From positions 1 through 44,276 of the forward strand of contig NZ_JAENRY010000031.1 of NCBI RefSeq assembly GCF_016612545.1: DNA of 44,276 bases, in the 5' to 3' direction. Source of the DNA: Streptomyces sp. MBT65 (GTDB lineage: Bacteria; Actinomycetota; Actinomycetes; Streptomycetales; Streptomycetaceae). The notes beneath the pieces were generated by a model. The model made no database searches. It was not told where the DNA came from and worked only from the letters and a program-made list of their open reading frames with translations. The position numbers were made by a program, and so were the translations under genes. This document shows, piece by piece, positions 24,355 to 31,387 of the stretch; the first letter of the stretch is position 1; each line of letters starts with the position of its first letter.

Positions 24355-24801
24355 GTGCAGAACTCCGAGGCCATCGCCCTGTCCGCCGCCGTGCTCGCCG
24401 TCGCCGGTGAGCTCACGCAGCGCATCCACGAGGGCGTCGTCGCCCGTGGTTTCGAGGGGGTGCGGCCCGCGCAGGGGTTCGCCTTCGTCCGTCTCGCCCC
24501 GGACGGTGCGACGGTCACCGATCTCGCCGCCCACCTCGGAGTGACCAAGCAGGCCGCGAGTCAGCTCGTCGACGACCTGGTGCGCAGGGGGTACGTCGAG
24601 CGGCGCCCGCATCCCGTCGACGCGCGCGCCCGGCTGGTCGTGCTCACCGAGCTGGGCTGGGCCTGCACGCGGGCGGCGGAGGAGGCGGCCGTCGACGCCG
24701 TGCGGCCGTGGGTCGAACTGCTGGGCGAGAGTGAAGTGCGCGTGTTGTGTGACCGTTTGCTGCGTATTGCGCCCTACGGTCCCATCAGGCCCACCTGGTG
24801 A
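24355..24801 (+). CDS. MarR-family transcriptional regulator
   Basis: A 148-residue winged-helix regulator. The recognition helix region reads TVTDLAAHLGVTKQAASQLV, and the wing follows as YVERRPHPVDARARLVVLT, both standard for MarR. The GTG at 24355 is the only sensible start in frame and has a poor ribosome binding site, so a leaderless or low-efficiency transcript is possible. It probably represses the divergent cupin gene and itself through the two palindromes, with release by an unknown small ligand. Confidence 0.9.
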   Translation: MQNSEAIALSAAVLAVAGELTQRIHEGVVARGFEGVRPAQGFAFVRLAPDGATVTDLAAHLGVTKQAASQLVDDLVRRGYVERRPHPVDARARLVVLTELGWACTRAAEEAAVDAVRPWVELLGESEVRVLCDRLLRIAPYGPIRPTW

Positions 24802-24836
24802 CTGGTTATCACTGACAGTTTTTACTGACGCGTAAC

Positions 24837-24865
24837 TTCACACTTCACCTACTCGCTCGTAACTT
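24837..24865 (+). promoter_or_regulatory. Candidate promoter of secreted lipase gene
   Basis: TTCACA at 24837-24842 and TAACTT at 24860-24865 have a 17-nt spacer and resemble a vegetative promoter. The predicted transcript start near 24872 puts the Crp-type palindrome about 13-28 nt downstream. GTAACTT also occurs at 24832 and 24859, a 27-bp direct repeat. Confidence 0.4.
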
Positions 24866-24884
24866 GACGAGTGAACAGCATTCT

Positions 24885-24900
24885 TGTGATCCGGATCACA
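24885..24900. promoter_or_regulatory. Perfect Crp-type palindrome upstream of secreted lipase gene
   Basis: TGTGATCCGGATCACA is a perfect 16-nt palindrome identical to the enterobacterial Crp core TGTGA-N6-TCACA and containing the GTG-N6-CAC pattern reported for Streptomyces Crp. It is 47 nt upstream of the lipase ATG. If the predicted promoter is right it lies downstream of the start site and would block rather than activate transcription. Confidence 0.6.
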
Positions 24901-24947
24901 GGGCGTAAGGCCGTCGCAACTCCCTTGAGCCGCAAGGAGATCACACG

Positions 24948-25805
24948 ATGCTGCCCTGGAAACGAGTGCTCAGACCGCTGACCGCACTGCTCCTGACCGC
25001 CGCGGTCGCCGCTCTCCCCACCGCCGCCCACGCGGCGAGCGCCCCGAGCACCGGCTGGAACGACTACAGCTGCAAGCCCTCCGCCGCCCACCCCGACCCG
25101 GTCGTCCTCGTACACGGAACGTTCGCCAACAGCACCGACAACTGGCTGGTTCTCGCGCCGTACCTGGAAGCCCGCGGCTACTGCGTCTTCTCCCTCGACT
25201 ACGGCCAACTCCCCGGCGTCCCCCTCGTCTACGGTCTCGGCGCCATCGACAAGTCGGCAGCGCAACTCCAGACGTATGTCGATACGGTGCTCGCCGCGAC
25301 CGGCGCGGCCAAGGTCGACCTCGTCGGGCACTCGCAGGGCGGGATGATGCCCCGCTACTACCTCAAGTTCCTCGGCGGGGCCGCCAAGGTGGACACCTTC
25401 GTCGGCATCGCGCCCGACAACCACGGCACCACCCTGGACGGCCTCACCAAACTCCTGCCGTACTTCCCCGGCGCCGAGGACGTGATCTCCGCGACCGCCC
25501 CCGGCCTCGCCGACCAGATCGCCGGCTCGGCCTTCCTCACCAAGCTGAACGCGGGCGGCGACACCGTCCCCGGCGTCCACTACACGGTCATCGCCACCCG
25601 GTACGACGAGGTGGTCACGCCGTACCGCAGCCAGTTCCTGAGCGGGTCCGACGTGCACAACGTGCTGATCCAGAACCTGTGTTCACTCGATCTCTCCGAG
25701 CACGCCCTGCTCGGGCTGACGGACCGGATCGCCTTCCACGAGGTCGCCAACGCCCTCGACCCCGCGCACGCCACCACCACCAACTGCCTGTCGGCGCTGA
25801 GCTGA
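24948..25805 (+). CDS. Secreted alpha/beta-hydrolase lipase/esterase (lipase class 2 type)
   Basis: A 285-residue secreted triacylglycerol lipase/esterase. The signal peptide ends around residue 29 (PTAAHA). The oxyanion segment VVLVHGTFANSTDNW is followed by the nucleophile elbow GHSQGG with Ser129; later YDEVVTPY and the SEHALLG segment offer the acid and His of the triad. Four or more cysteines (SCKPS, YCVF, NLCS, TNCL) suggest disulfides, as in exported Streptomyces lipases. The ATG at 24948 has AAGGAG upstream. The gene is monocistronic and convergent with the LPMO gene, with a shared terminator between them. Confidence 0.92.
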   Translation: MLPWKRVLRPLTALLLTAAVAALPTAAHAASAPSTGWNDYSCKPSAAHPDPVVLVHGTFANSTDNWLVLAPYLEARGYCVFSLDYGQLPGVPLVYGLGAIDKSAAQLQTYVDTVLAATGAAKVDLVGHSQGGMMPRYYLKFLGGAAKVDTFVGIAPDNHGTTLDGLTKLLPYFPGAEDVISATAPGLADQIAGSAFLTKLNAGGDTVPGVHYTVIATRYDEVVTPYRSQFLSGSDVHNVLIQNLCSLDLSEHALLGLTDRIAFHEVANALDPAHATTTNCLSALS

Positions 25806-25815
25806 TCGCACCTTC

Positions 25816-25854
25816 GCGGGGCCTGTCCGACCTGAGCCGCCGGACAGGCCCCGC
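25816..25854. terminator. Bidirectional terminator between lipase and LPMO genes
   Basis: GCGGGGCCTGTCC at 25816-25828 pairs perfectly with 25842-25854 around a 13-nt loop in the short gap between convergent genes. Confidence 0.75.
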
Positions 25855-25870
25855 CCCCTGCACAGCCGCC

Positions 25871-26896
25871 CTAACGGCCGTGCCGTCCATCGCCGTTGGC
25901 CGCGCGACGGCGGACCGAGGCGAACAGGGCCGCCGAGCCGAGAGCCAGCGAGGCCGCGCCGCCCATGGCGAGATACGGCGAGTTGTCGTTGCTGCCGGTC
26001 GCCGCGAGCTTCTGCGAACTACCCGCGGGCTGGGGCTCGTTCACCTGGTCCGTCGCGGCGACCGGCTCCGCCGAGGTGCTCGCGTCCGCGTCCCCGTGGC
26101 CGTGGTGCTCGACGGTCGACTTGTCGGCACCGGCCGCGATCTGCTGGTCGGAAGGGGCGGAGGCGGTGGGCGCGGGAGTGGTGGGAGCTGCCGGGGTGGA
26201 TGTCGAACTCCCGGTGGTACCACCGCCGTTGGCGCCCGCGTTGCTGCTTCCGCTTCCGCTTTTGCCGAAGCTGACGTCCGAGCAGGAGTAGAACGCCTCC
26301 GGGCTGTCCGAGCGCTGCCAGATCGCGTACAGGAGCTGCTTGCCGGAGCGTTGCGGCAGGGTTCCGGAGAAGGTGTAGAAGCCGCCCGCGGCGACCGGGT
26401 CGGTGCTCGTCGCGACCGGGTGCTCCAGGTCCAGGTCCGCCCAGGCGAGCGGCCGTGCGGGGTCGTAGCCGGACTTGGTGATGTACACCTTGAAGGTGCC
26501 CTTGTGCGGGGCGGTGACGCGGTACTTGAAGGTGTACGAGCCGCTGCTCACGTCGGTCGCCGGCCAGTCGGCGCGGGCGAGGTCGAGGCCCTTGAACTCC
26601 TCGTTGTTCGCGCTGCACAGCCTGCCGTCCGGGATCAGCGTCTGGTGCTGTCCGTTCGCGTCGCCGATCCGGATGCCGTTCCAGTCGTAGAGCGCCTGTG
26701 TCCCACCGGCCGCGACCACCGCCTTGCACGCGGCCGAGGCGGGGTGCTCCGGCCCCTCCGCGTAGCACTGCGCGACCCGGCTGACCGGGTCCCCCATCGA
26801 ACCGTGCGCCACCGCGGGCGCCGCGCCGAGCGCGGTCAGCGCGAGGGGAGTCAGACCGAGGACGGCGACAGCGGCGGCCTTGCGGCGTGCGGGCAT
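25871..26896 (-). CDS. AA10 lytic polysaccharide monooxygenase with sortase sorting signal
   Basis: A 341-residue secreted copper enzyme that would oxidatively cleave crystalline chitin or cellulose. Cleavage after AVA leaves His31 (HGSMGDPVSR) as the N terminus, the first copper ligand; His131 (VTAPHKGTF) fits the second. The AA10 domain ends near residue 210 with AFYSCSDVSF. A Ser/Thr/Pro linker follows, then LAATG (297-301), a hydrophobic helix (YLAMGGAASLALGSAALFA) and a basic tail, the form of an LAXTG sorting signal for class E sortase. The protein is therefore predicted to be linked to the cell wall rather than released. The start is ATG 26896, with GGAG 6 nt upstream. Confidence 0.9.
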   Translation of the reverse strand: MPARRKAAAVAVLGLTPLALTALGAAPAVAHGSMGDPVSRVAQCYAEGPEHPASAACKAVVAAGGTQALYDWNGIRIGDANGQHQTLIPDGRLCSANNEEFKGLDLARADWPATDVSSGSYTFKYRVTAPHKGTFKVYITKSGYDPARPLAWADLDLEHPVATSTDPVAAGGFYTFSGTLPQRSGKQLLYAIWQRSDSPEAFYSCSDVSFGKSGSGSSNAGANGGGTTGSSTSTPAAPTTPAPTASAPSDQQIAAGADKSTVEHHGHGDADASTSAEPVAATDQVNEPQPAGSSQKLAATGSNDNSPYLAMGGAASLALGSAALFASVRRRAANGDGRHGR

Positions 26897-27238
26897 GACG
26901 GACTCCAACTCCTCGGACGGTTCGCGGTGCGGGCACTGATCCCGTGGGGGTGATCAGAAGCTAGCCCCTGAAAACCGCGACATCGCCTGCTGGAGAGGGG
27001 GGAGGGAGATCCTTATGGTCGCGTTAAGGCAGAGCTAACCGAGGGCTCAGGGAGGAAGGCTTCGCGGAGCCCGGAGAGGTGTTGAGGACGAGTGGACCGG
27101 AAGAGGTTCGCGCGGCCGTCGCCGCCGACGTGCCCGCCGGGCGGCTGCTCCTGCGCTTCGTGGACGCACGCGCGCGGACGGGCCGTACGACCGCGTCCAC
27201 TATCGGAAGCGGCTCGGCCGACCGGTGGTGGACCGGGC
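26897..27238. other. Intergenic region of about 340 bp, possible coding remnant
   Basis: No convincing gene lies between the LPMO and the 44-residue protein gene. The part nearest the LPMO should hold its promoter. From 27079 a GTG-started frame reads EEVRAAVAADVPAGRLLLRF, protein-like with G/C third positions, but it runs across the next gene on the opposite strand and matches nothing I recognise, so it is not called. Confidence 0.4.
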
Positions 27239-27373
27239 TCAGCCGTCCGGCCACCAGGTGCGGGCGATGTCCTTTCGGACCTCGGGGCGCTCGGTGGGGC
27301 GCTCGTCGGGCTCGTCCCGCACGCGGCGGGTGTCCGACTTCTTCAGGGGCTTCTGCACGGTCACGCGGCGCAT
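27239..27373 (-). CDS. Small basic protein of 44 residues
   Basis: A 44-residue ORF beginning MRRVTVQKPLKKSDTRRV and ending IARTWWPDG. It is supported by an excellent ribosome binding site (AAGGAGG, 6 nt from the ATG at 27373). The protein is highly charged, with no signal peptide or membrane helix, and probably disordered with a WW-containing tail. No family is recognised. It is monocistronic, divergent from the methyltransferase gene. Confidence 0.6.
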   Translation of the reverse strand: MRRVTVQKPLKKSDTRRVRDEPDERPTERPEVRKDIARTWWPDG

Positions 27374-27508
27374 GGCTGCCTCCTTGTGTCCACCCGGGTT
27401 CGTGTTCTCACGAGGTGGACCGTTCCCGGGAGGGTGACTCATCGGCGCGGGTCTGTCTGTGGCGGCTGTCACGATTCGACTGTCAGTGGTGGGTGTCACG
27501 CTTGGCGC

Positions 27509-28117
27509 ATGAGTGAACCTGTAGTGAACGTCGACTGGGATGCGCAGGCCGCCGCCTTCGACGAACAGCCTGATCACGGCCTGCGCGACCCGGAGATCCG
27601 CCGGGCCTGGGCCGATCGGCTGCGCGGCTGGCTGCCCGCCCGCGCGGCCGACGTCCTGGACCTCGGCTGCGGCACCGGCACCCTCTCGCTCCTCGCGGCC
27701 GAGCAGGGGCACCGGGTCACCGGCGTCGACCTCTCCCCGGCGATGATCGACCTCGCTCGCGCGAAGCTGGCCGGCCGTGACGCGGCGTTCCTCATAGGTG
27801 ACGCGGCGGCGCCGCCGGTGGGCGAGCAGCGCTTCGACGTCGTCCTCGTCCGGCATGTGCTGTGGACGCTGCCCGACCCCGCCCGGGTCCTGCGCCACTG
27901 GTGCGACCTGCTGCGCCCGGGAGGCCGGCTCGTGCTGATCGAGGGCCGCTGGGGGACGGCCGGCCCGGTCGGCATACCCGCCGACCGCCTCACCGGGCTC
28001 CTGGCGCCCCTGGTGCCCGGCGCCGGGCACGTGCGCGTGGAGCGGCTGTCCGAGGACCCGCTGCTGTGGGGCGGGACCGTGGCCGACGAGCGGTACGCGG
28101 TGGTGGCCGTGCCGTAG
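27509..28117 (+). CDS. Class I SAM-dependent methyltransferase
   Basis: A 202-residue methyltransferase. Motif I is VLDLGCGTGTLSLLA, the acidic end of strand beta2 is VTGVDLSPAM, and motif IV lies in FDVVLVRHVLWTLPDP, the pattern of the methyltransferase-11 group (UbiE/small-molecule type). The ATG at 27509 begins MSEPVVNVDWDAQAAAFDEQ, as in family members that methylate small molecules. There is no strong ribosome binding site, so it may be leaderless. The substrate is unknown, and the neighbours give no clue. Confidence 0.88.
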   Translation: MSEPVVNVDWDAQAAAFDEQPDHGLRDPEIRRAWADRLRGWLPARAADVLDLGCGTGTLSLLAAEQGHRVTGVDLSPAMIDLARAKLAGRDAAFLIGDAAAPPVGEQRFDVVLVRHVLWTLPDPARVLRHWCDLLRPGGRLVLIEGRWGTAGPVGIPADRLTGLLAPLVPGAGHVRVERLSEDPLLWGGTVADERYAVVAVP

Positions 28118-28136
28118 CCCGGCCGGCCTCCCCCCG

Positions 28137-28637
28137 TCACTCCAGCAGCGCGTCGAACCCGCCCTCACGGGCCAGCCGCTCCAGCTCGTCGAGCGCCGCC
28201 ACGGCCGCCGCCGCGGCCACGGGATCCGACTCGGCCAGCCCGCTCTCCGCGAACTCGTCCTCGTCCAGCCGTCGCACGTCCGCACCGTCCGCGGACCGCC
28301 ACAGGTCCAGGTCGAGGTCCTCCACGACGAGTTCGGCACCGGAGAGCACCGCGGGACGGGTGATGTCGCAGTACCAGCCCTTCAACTCCCCGGCGCTGTC
28401 CCGGACTTCCTTCACCGCGTACCAGCGGTCCCGCCAGTAGTACTCGGTGAACACGTCGCCGCCCTCGAGGCGCACGAAGCCGAAGTCGCGGGCGCCGTCA
28501 CCGGCCCACGGGGCGCGGACGGCGAGGCGGACACCGTCGTCGAAGAGCAGCTCCGCCGCGTAACGGATCTTCGTACGGCCCGCCTTGAGAAGGACGACGT
28601 CCAACTGGCGGGTGGGATCAGGTGAGTTCACGGACAT
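28137..28637 (-). CDS. DUF402-domain protein
   Basis: A 166-residue protein whose central part (YYWRDRWYAVKEVRDSAGEL, then GWYCDITRPAV and LVVEDLDLDLW) is characteristic of DUF402 proteins, a fold linked to nucleoside diphosphate or triphosphate hydrolysis and to the Ntdp family. The conserved acidic residues of DLDLDLW would bind metal. It overlaps the upstream tandem GNAT gene by 20 nt, so the two are co-translated. The physiological substrate is unknown. Confidence 0.85.
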   Translation of the reverse strand: MSVNSPDPTRQLDVVLLKAGRTKIRYAAELLFDDGVRLAVRAPWAGDGARDFGFVRLEGGDVFTEYYWRDRWYAVKEVRDSAGELKGWYCDITRPAVLSGAELVVEDLDLDLWRSADGADVRRLDEDEFAESGLAESDPVAAAAAVAALDELERLAREGGFDALLE

Positions 28638-29547
28638 AGCGCACCTCCGAGGCGCAGATCTCGTAGCCGAACCACTTGTTGATCGCGAGCATCGGCCCGT
28701 TGCCGGTGTCGTTGCCCGTGAACGCCTCCGTGTATCCGGCGGCGCGGGCGCGGTGCAGGGAGTCGTTCTTGGCGAGCTTGGCGAGGCCCCGGCCGCGGTG
28801 GGCGCGGGCGGTGCCGGTCATGGCGGTGAAGTAGCGCGTGCCGCCGTCCGCGCGGACCGCGCTGAAGGCCGCCGGGCGTCCGTCGACGACGGCCACGGAC
28901 GTCAACTCGGCGCTGAACAGGGGGTGTCGCCAGGTCTCGTCCAGCCAGGCCTCGTAGTCGCTGAACTCGGCGTCGATGTCGCTGGGTTCGTCCAGCGTCG
29001 CCTCCGCGTCCAGCGCGAACAGCGGGCGCGGGTCGTCGGAGAAGGCCGAGCCCGGGCGGATCTCCACGTCCGACGGCGGGTCCTGGAGCGGAGGCAGGAT
29101 GCCGTGCGCCAGGTCCAGGCGGAGGAAGTGCGCGGACCGGCTCGCCGTATAGCCGAAGTGCTCGGCGAAGGCGCGGTTGGACGGTGTGTCGAGGACCCAG
29201 GAGAGGAGCCGGGTGGCGCCCGCGGCGGCCAGGTGCTCCTCGGCGGTGCGGACCAGGAGTCCGCCCGCGCCACGGCGGGTGTGCTCCGGGTGCACGTGCA
29301 CGTTGACGAAGCCCTGGCCCGGCTCCGGGCTGTCGTAGGCGATGCCCACCTGGGCCGTGCCGATGATCTCGCCGTCCTCCTCCGCGACCAGCCTGCGCAG
29401 CGCGGCCTCCGGATGGGCGTGGGCGATGTCGAAGGCGACGGACTCCGGGGTGAACACCATGAAGGGGAGGGCGACATGGCGTACCTGGACGAAGCCGTCC
29501 AGGTCTGCTCGGACGTCGGGGCGGAGGTCGCGCACGATCACGGTCAT
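28618..29547 (-). CDS. Tandem GNAT N-acetyltransferase
   Basis: A 309-residue protein with two GNAT domains. The first (residues about 1-160) has the acetyl-CoA loop in HTRRGAGGLLVRTAEEHL; the second (about 165-309) has it in HRGRGLAKLAKNDSLHRA, followed by NDTGNGPMLAINKWFGYE, a well-conserved C-terminal block of this family. Such two-domain acetyltransferases modify antibiotics, amino acids or peptides; the substrate is not predictable. Its 3' end overlaps the DUF402 gene. Divergent from it, 86 nt away, is a GntR regulator gene that could control the pair. Confidence 0.88.
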   Translation of the reverse strand: MTVIVRDLRPDVRADLDGFVQVRHVALPFMVFTPESVAFDIAHAHPEAALRRLVAEEDGEIIGTAQVGIAYDSPEPGQGFVNVHVHPEHTRRGAGGLLVRTAEEHLAAAGATRLLSWVLDTPSNRAFAEHFGYTASRSAHFLRLDLAHGILPPLQDPPSDVEIRPGSAFSDDPRPLFALDAEATLDEPSDIDAEFSDYEAWLDETWRHPLFSAELTSVAVVDGRPAAFSAVRADGGTRYFTAMTGTARAHRGRGLAKLAKNDSLHRARAAGYTEAFTGNDTGNGPMLAINKWFGYEICASEVRYVRELT

Positions 29548-29633
29548 GGAGTCGCACGCTACGGCGGAGCCGGGCCGGAGTGCCTCTCATTTTCCCGGGG
29601 TGCGTCCGCCGCCGGGTGCGGGACAATCGGGCC

Positions 29634-30002
29634 GTGACCCTGAAGATCCACATCGATGACAGCGCGGCGCCCTACGAGCAGATCCGCGCCCAGATCTCTG
29701 AGCAGGCCAGGTCCGGAGCACTGCCGGTCGGCTACCGGCTGCCCACGGTGCGCGGGCTGGCCGAGTCGCTCGGCCTCGCCGCCAACACCGTCGCCAAGGC
29801 GTACCGGGCCCTGGAGACGGACGGGGTGATCGAGACGCGGGGCCGCAACGGAACGCTGGTCGCTGCCGCGGGCTCGGCGGCGGAGCGTGAGGCGTCGTTG
29901 GCCGCGCAGGCCTATGCGGAGAAGGTGCGGCGGCTGGGGCTTGCGGAGGCGGATGCGGAGGCGGCCGTGCGGGATGCCCTGCGGGCGGCCTACGGGGCGT
30001 AG
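29634..30002 (+). CDS. GntR-family regulator, YtrA-like
   Basis: A 122-residue regulator with an N-terminal winged helix and no large effector domain. Typical GntR sequence is seen in YEQIRAQISEQARSGAL, LPTVRGLAESLGLAANTVAK and the wing YRALETDGVIETRGRNGT. The short helical tail fits the YtrA group, which usually controls ABC transporters; none is adjacent. The GTG at 29634 lacks a ribosome binding site and GACAAT precedes it by 6 nt, so the transcript may be leaderless. It is divergent from the tandem GNAT gene and may regulate it. Confidence 0.88.
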   Translation: MTLKIHIDDSAAPYEQIRAQISEQARSGALPVGYRLPTVRGLAESLGLAANTVAKAYRALETDGVIETRGRNGTLVAAAGSAAEREASLAAQAYAEKVRRLGLAEADAEAAVRDALRAAYGA

Positions 30003-30027
30003 CCCAAAGGGAGTTGCCGTCAGCGTC

Positions 30028-30104
30028 GACCGGAGTCGCGACCCGTGTCGATCTGAGTCGCGACCCATGGCGACCGGAGTCGAGACCCGTGGCGACCGGA
30101 GTCG
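30028..30104. repeat. 22-bp tandem direct repeat, about 3.5 copies
   Basis: Units start at 30028, 30050, 30072 and 30094, with consensus GACCGGAGTCGCGACCCGTGGC and a few substitutions; the last is partial. The first two copies contain the palindromic octamer GTCGCGAC. The array fills the gap between the convergent GntR and AAA+ genes and nearly reaches the stop of the latter. A 22-bp period is not a multiple of three, so it does not come from a coding repeat. Confidence 0.8.
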
Positions 30105-31199
30105 TCACAGATACAGCCCCGCGTCTGCCCCCTCCCGCTGGTCCGGTACCGACGTCGGCTGGGTGCCCCGGCGGAGTGCGTACAGCTCCGCCAGGGTCGC
30201 GCCCTCGCGGCCGACGCCCTCCTCGGTGCCGAGCCACTTCACCGCCTCCTTGCGGGTGAGCGCGCCGACCTCGATACGGGCCAGACAGCGGCCGGGGCGG
30301 ACCACGGCGGGGTGCAGACGCTCCAGGTCCTCGTTCGTGGTGACGCCCACCAGGACGTTGCGGCCCTGGCCGAGCAGTCCGTCCGTCAGGTTCAGGAGGC
30401 GGGAGAGGGCCTGGCCCGCCGTGTGCTTCGCCTCGCCGCGGATCAACTCGTCGCAGTCCTCCAGCAGGAGGAGCCGCCAACGGCCTTTCCCCGTCGAGTC
30501 GTCCTCGCCGATCGCGATGTCCATCAGATAGCCGACGTCGGAGAAGAGGCGCTCGGGGTCCAGGACGCAGTCCACCTGACACCAGTCCCGCCAGGAACGC
30601 GCCAGCGTGCGCAGCGCCGAGGTCTTGCCGGTGCCCGGCGGGCCGTGCAGCAACAGCAGCCGGCCCGCGATGTCCTCCGGCGTCGTCTTCATCAGGGTGT
30701 CCATCGCATCCGCCACCGGACGCGTGTAGTTGGCTCGCACCTCGTCCCACGTACCCGCCGAGATCTGCCGGGTCGTACGGTGCGGACCGCGCCGGGGGGA
30801 GACGTACCAGAACCCCATCGTCACGTTCTCCGGCTGGGGTTCGGGCTCGTCGGCCGCGCCGTCGGTCGCCTGCTCCAGGACCTTCTCGGCTAGTTCCTCA
30901 CTGGTCGCCGTGACCGTGACGTCGGCGCCCCGGTTCCAGCGGGAGATCAGCAGGGTCCAGCCGTCGCCCTCGGCCAGCGTCGCGCTGCGGTCGTCGTCGC
31001 GGGCGGCGCGCAGCACCCGGGCGCCCGGCGGGAGCAGGGTCGCCCCGGACCGTACGCGGTCGATGTTCGCCGCGTGCGAGTACGGCTGCTCACCCGTCGC
31101 GAAGCGGCCGAGGAACAGCGCGTCGACGACATCGGACGGGGAGTCGGAGTCGTCGACGTTGAGCCGGATCGGCAGCGCGTCGTGCGGGTTGGTGGACAT
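30105..31199 (-). CDS. AAA+ ATPase with DUF5925-like N-terminal region
   Basis: A 364-residue AAA+ protein. Residues 1-150 form a domain of the DUF5925 type found ahead of AAA modules in Streptomyces. The ATPase core has Walker A GPPGTGKTS (186-194), Walker B LLLLEDCD (243-250), a sensor 1 Asn in VGVTTNEDLERLHPAV and an arginine finger region VRPGRCLARIEVG, resembling FtsH/proteasomal-type AAA proteins in the C-terminal half. The ATG at 31199 is taken as the start because the upstream sequence does not look conserved; a longer start at 31280 exists. No partner gene is adjacent, so the role (chaperone or remodeller) is inferred. Confidence 0.82.
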   Translation of the reverse strand: MSTNPHDALPIRLNVDDSDSPSDVVDALFLGRFATGEQPYSHAANIDRVRSGATLLPPGARVLRAARDDDRSATLAEGDGWTLLISRWNRGADVTVTATSEELAEKVLEQATDGAADEPEPQPENVTMGFWYVSPRRGPHRTTRQISAGTWDEVRANYTRPVADAMDTLMKTTPEDIAGRLLLLHGPPGTGKTSALRTLARSWRDWCQVDCVLDPERLFSDVGYLMDIAIGEDDSTGKGRWRLLLLEDCDELIRGEAKHTAGQALSRLLNLTDGLLGQGRNVLVGVTTNEDLERLHPAVVRPGRCLARIEVGALTRKEAVKWLGTEEGVGREGATLAELYALRRGTQPTSVPDQREGADAGLYL

Positions 31200-31387
31200 G
31201 GGGCCATGATCCGGCACGACGACGCCGTGTGCACCCGCTTTCCGCAGTGCGCCCCCGAGTGTCGGCTCCGCCCGGTCCATCCGATGTGTCCGCTCCGTGT
31301 CCGCCGCGTATCACCTCCGCCCTGTTACAAGGCTGTGTACGCGGAGACCTGCCCCACCACCCGGACCCGACGTTAGTGTTGTCCTTG

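Noticed and set aside
27079..27240. Plus-strand GTG frame as a gene or remnant.
   Set aside because: It overlaps the better supported 44-residue gene on the other strand and shows no recognisable family; kept only as a comment in the intergenic entry.
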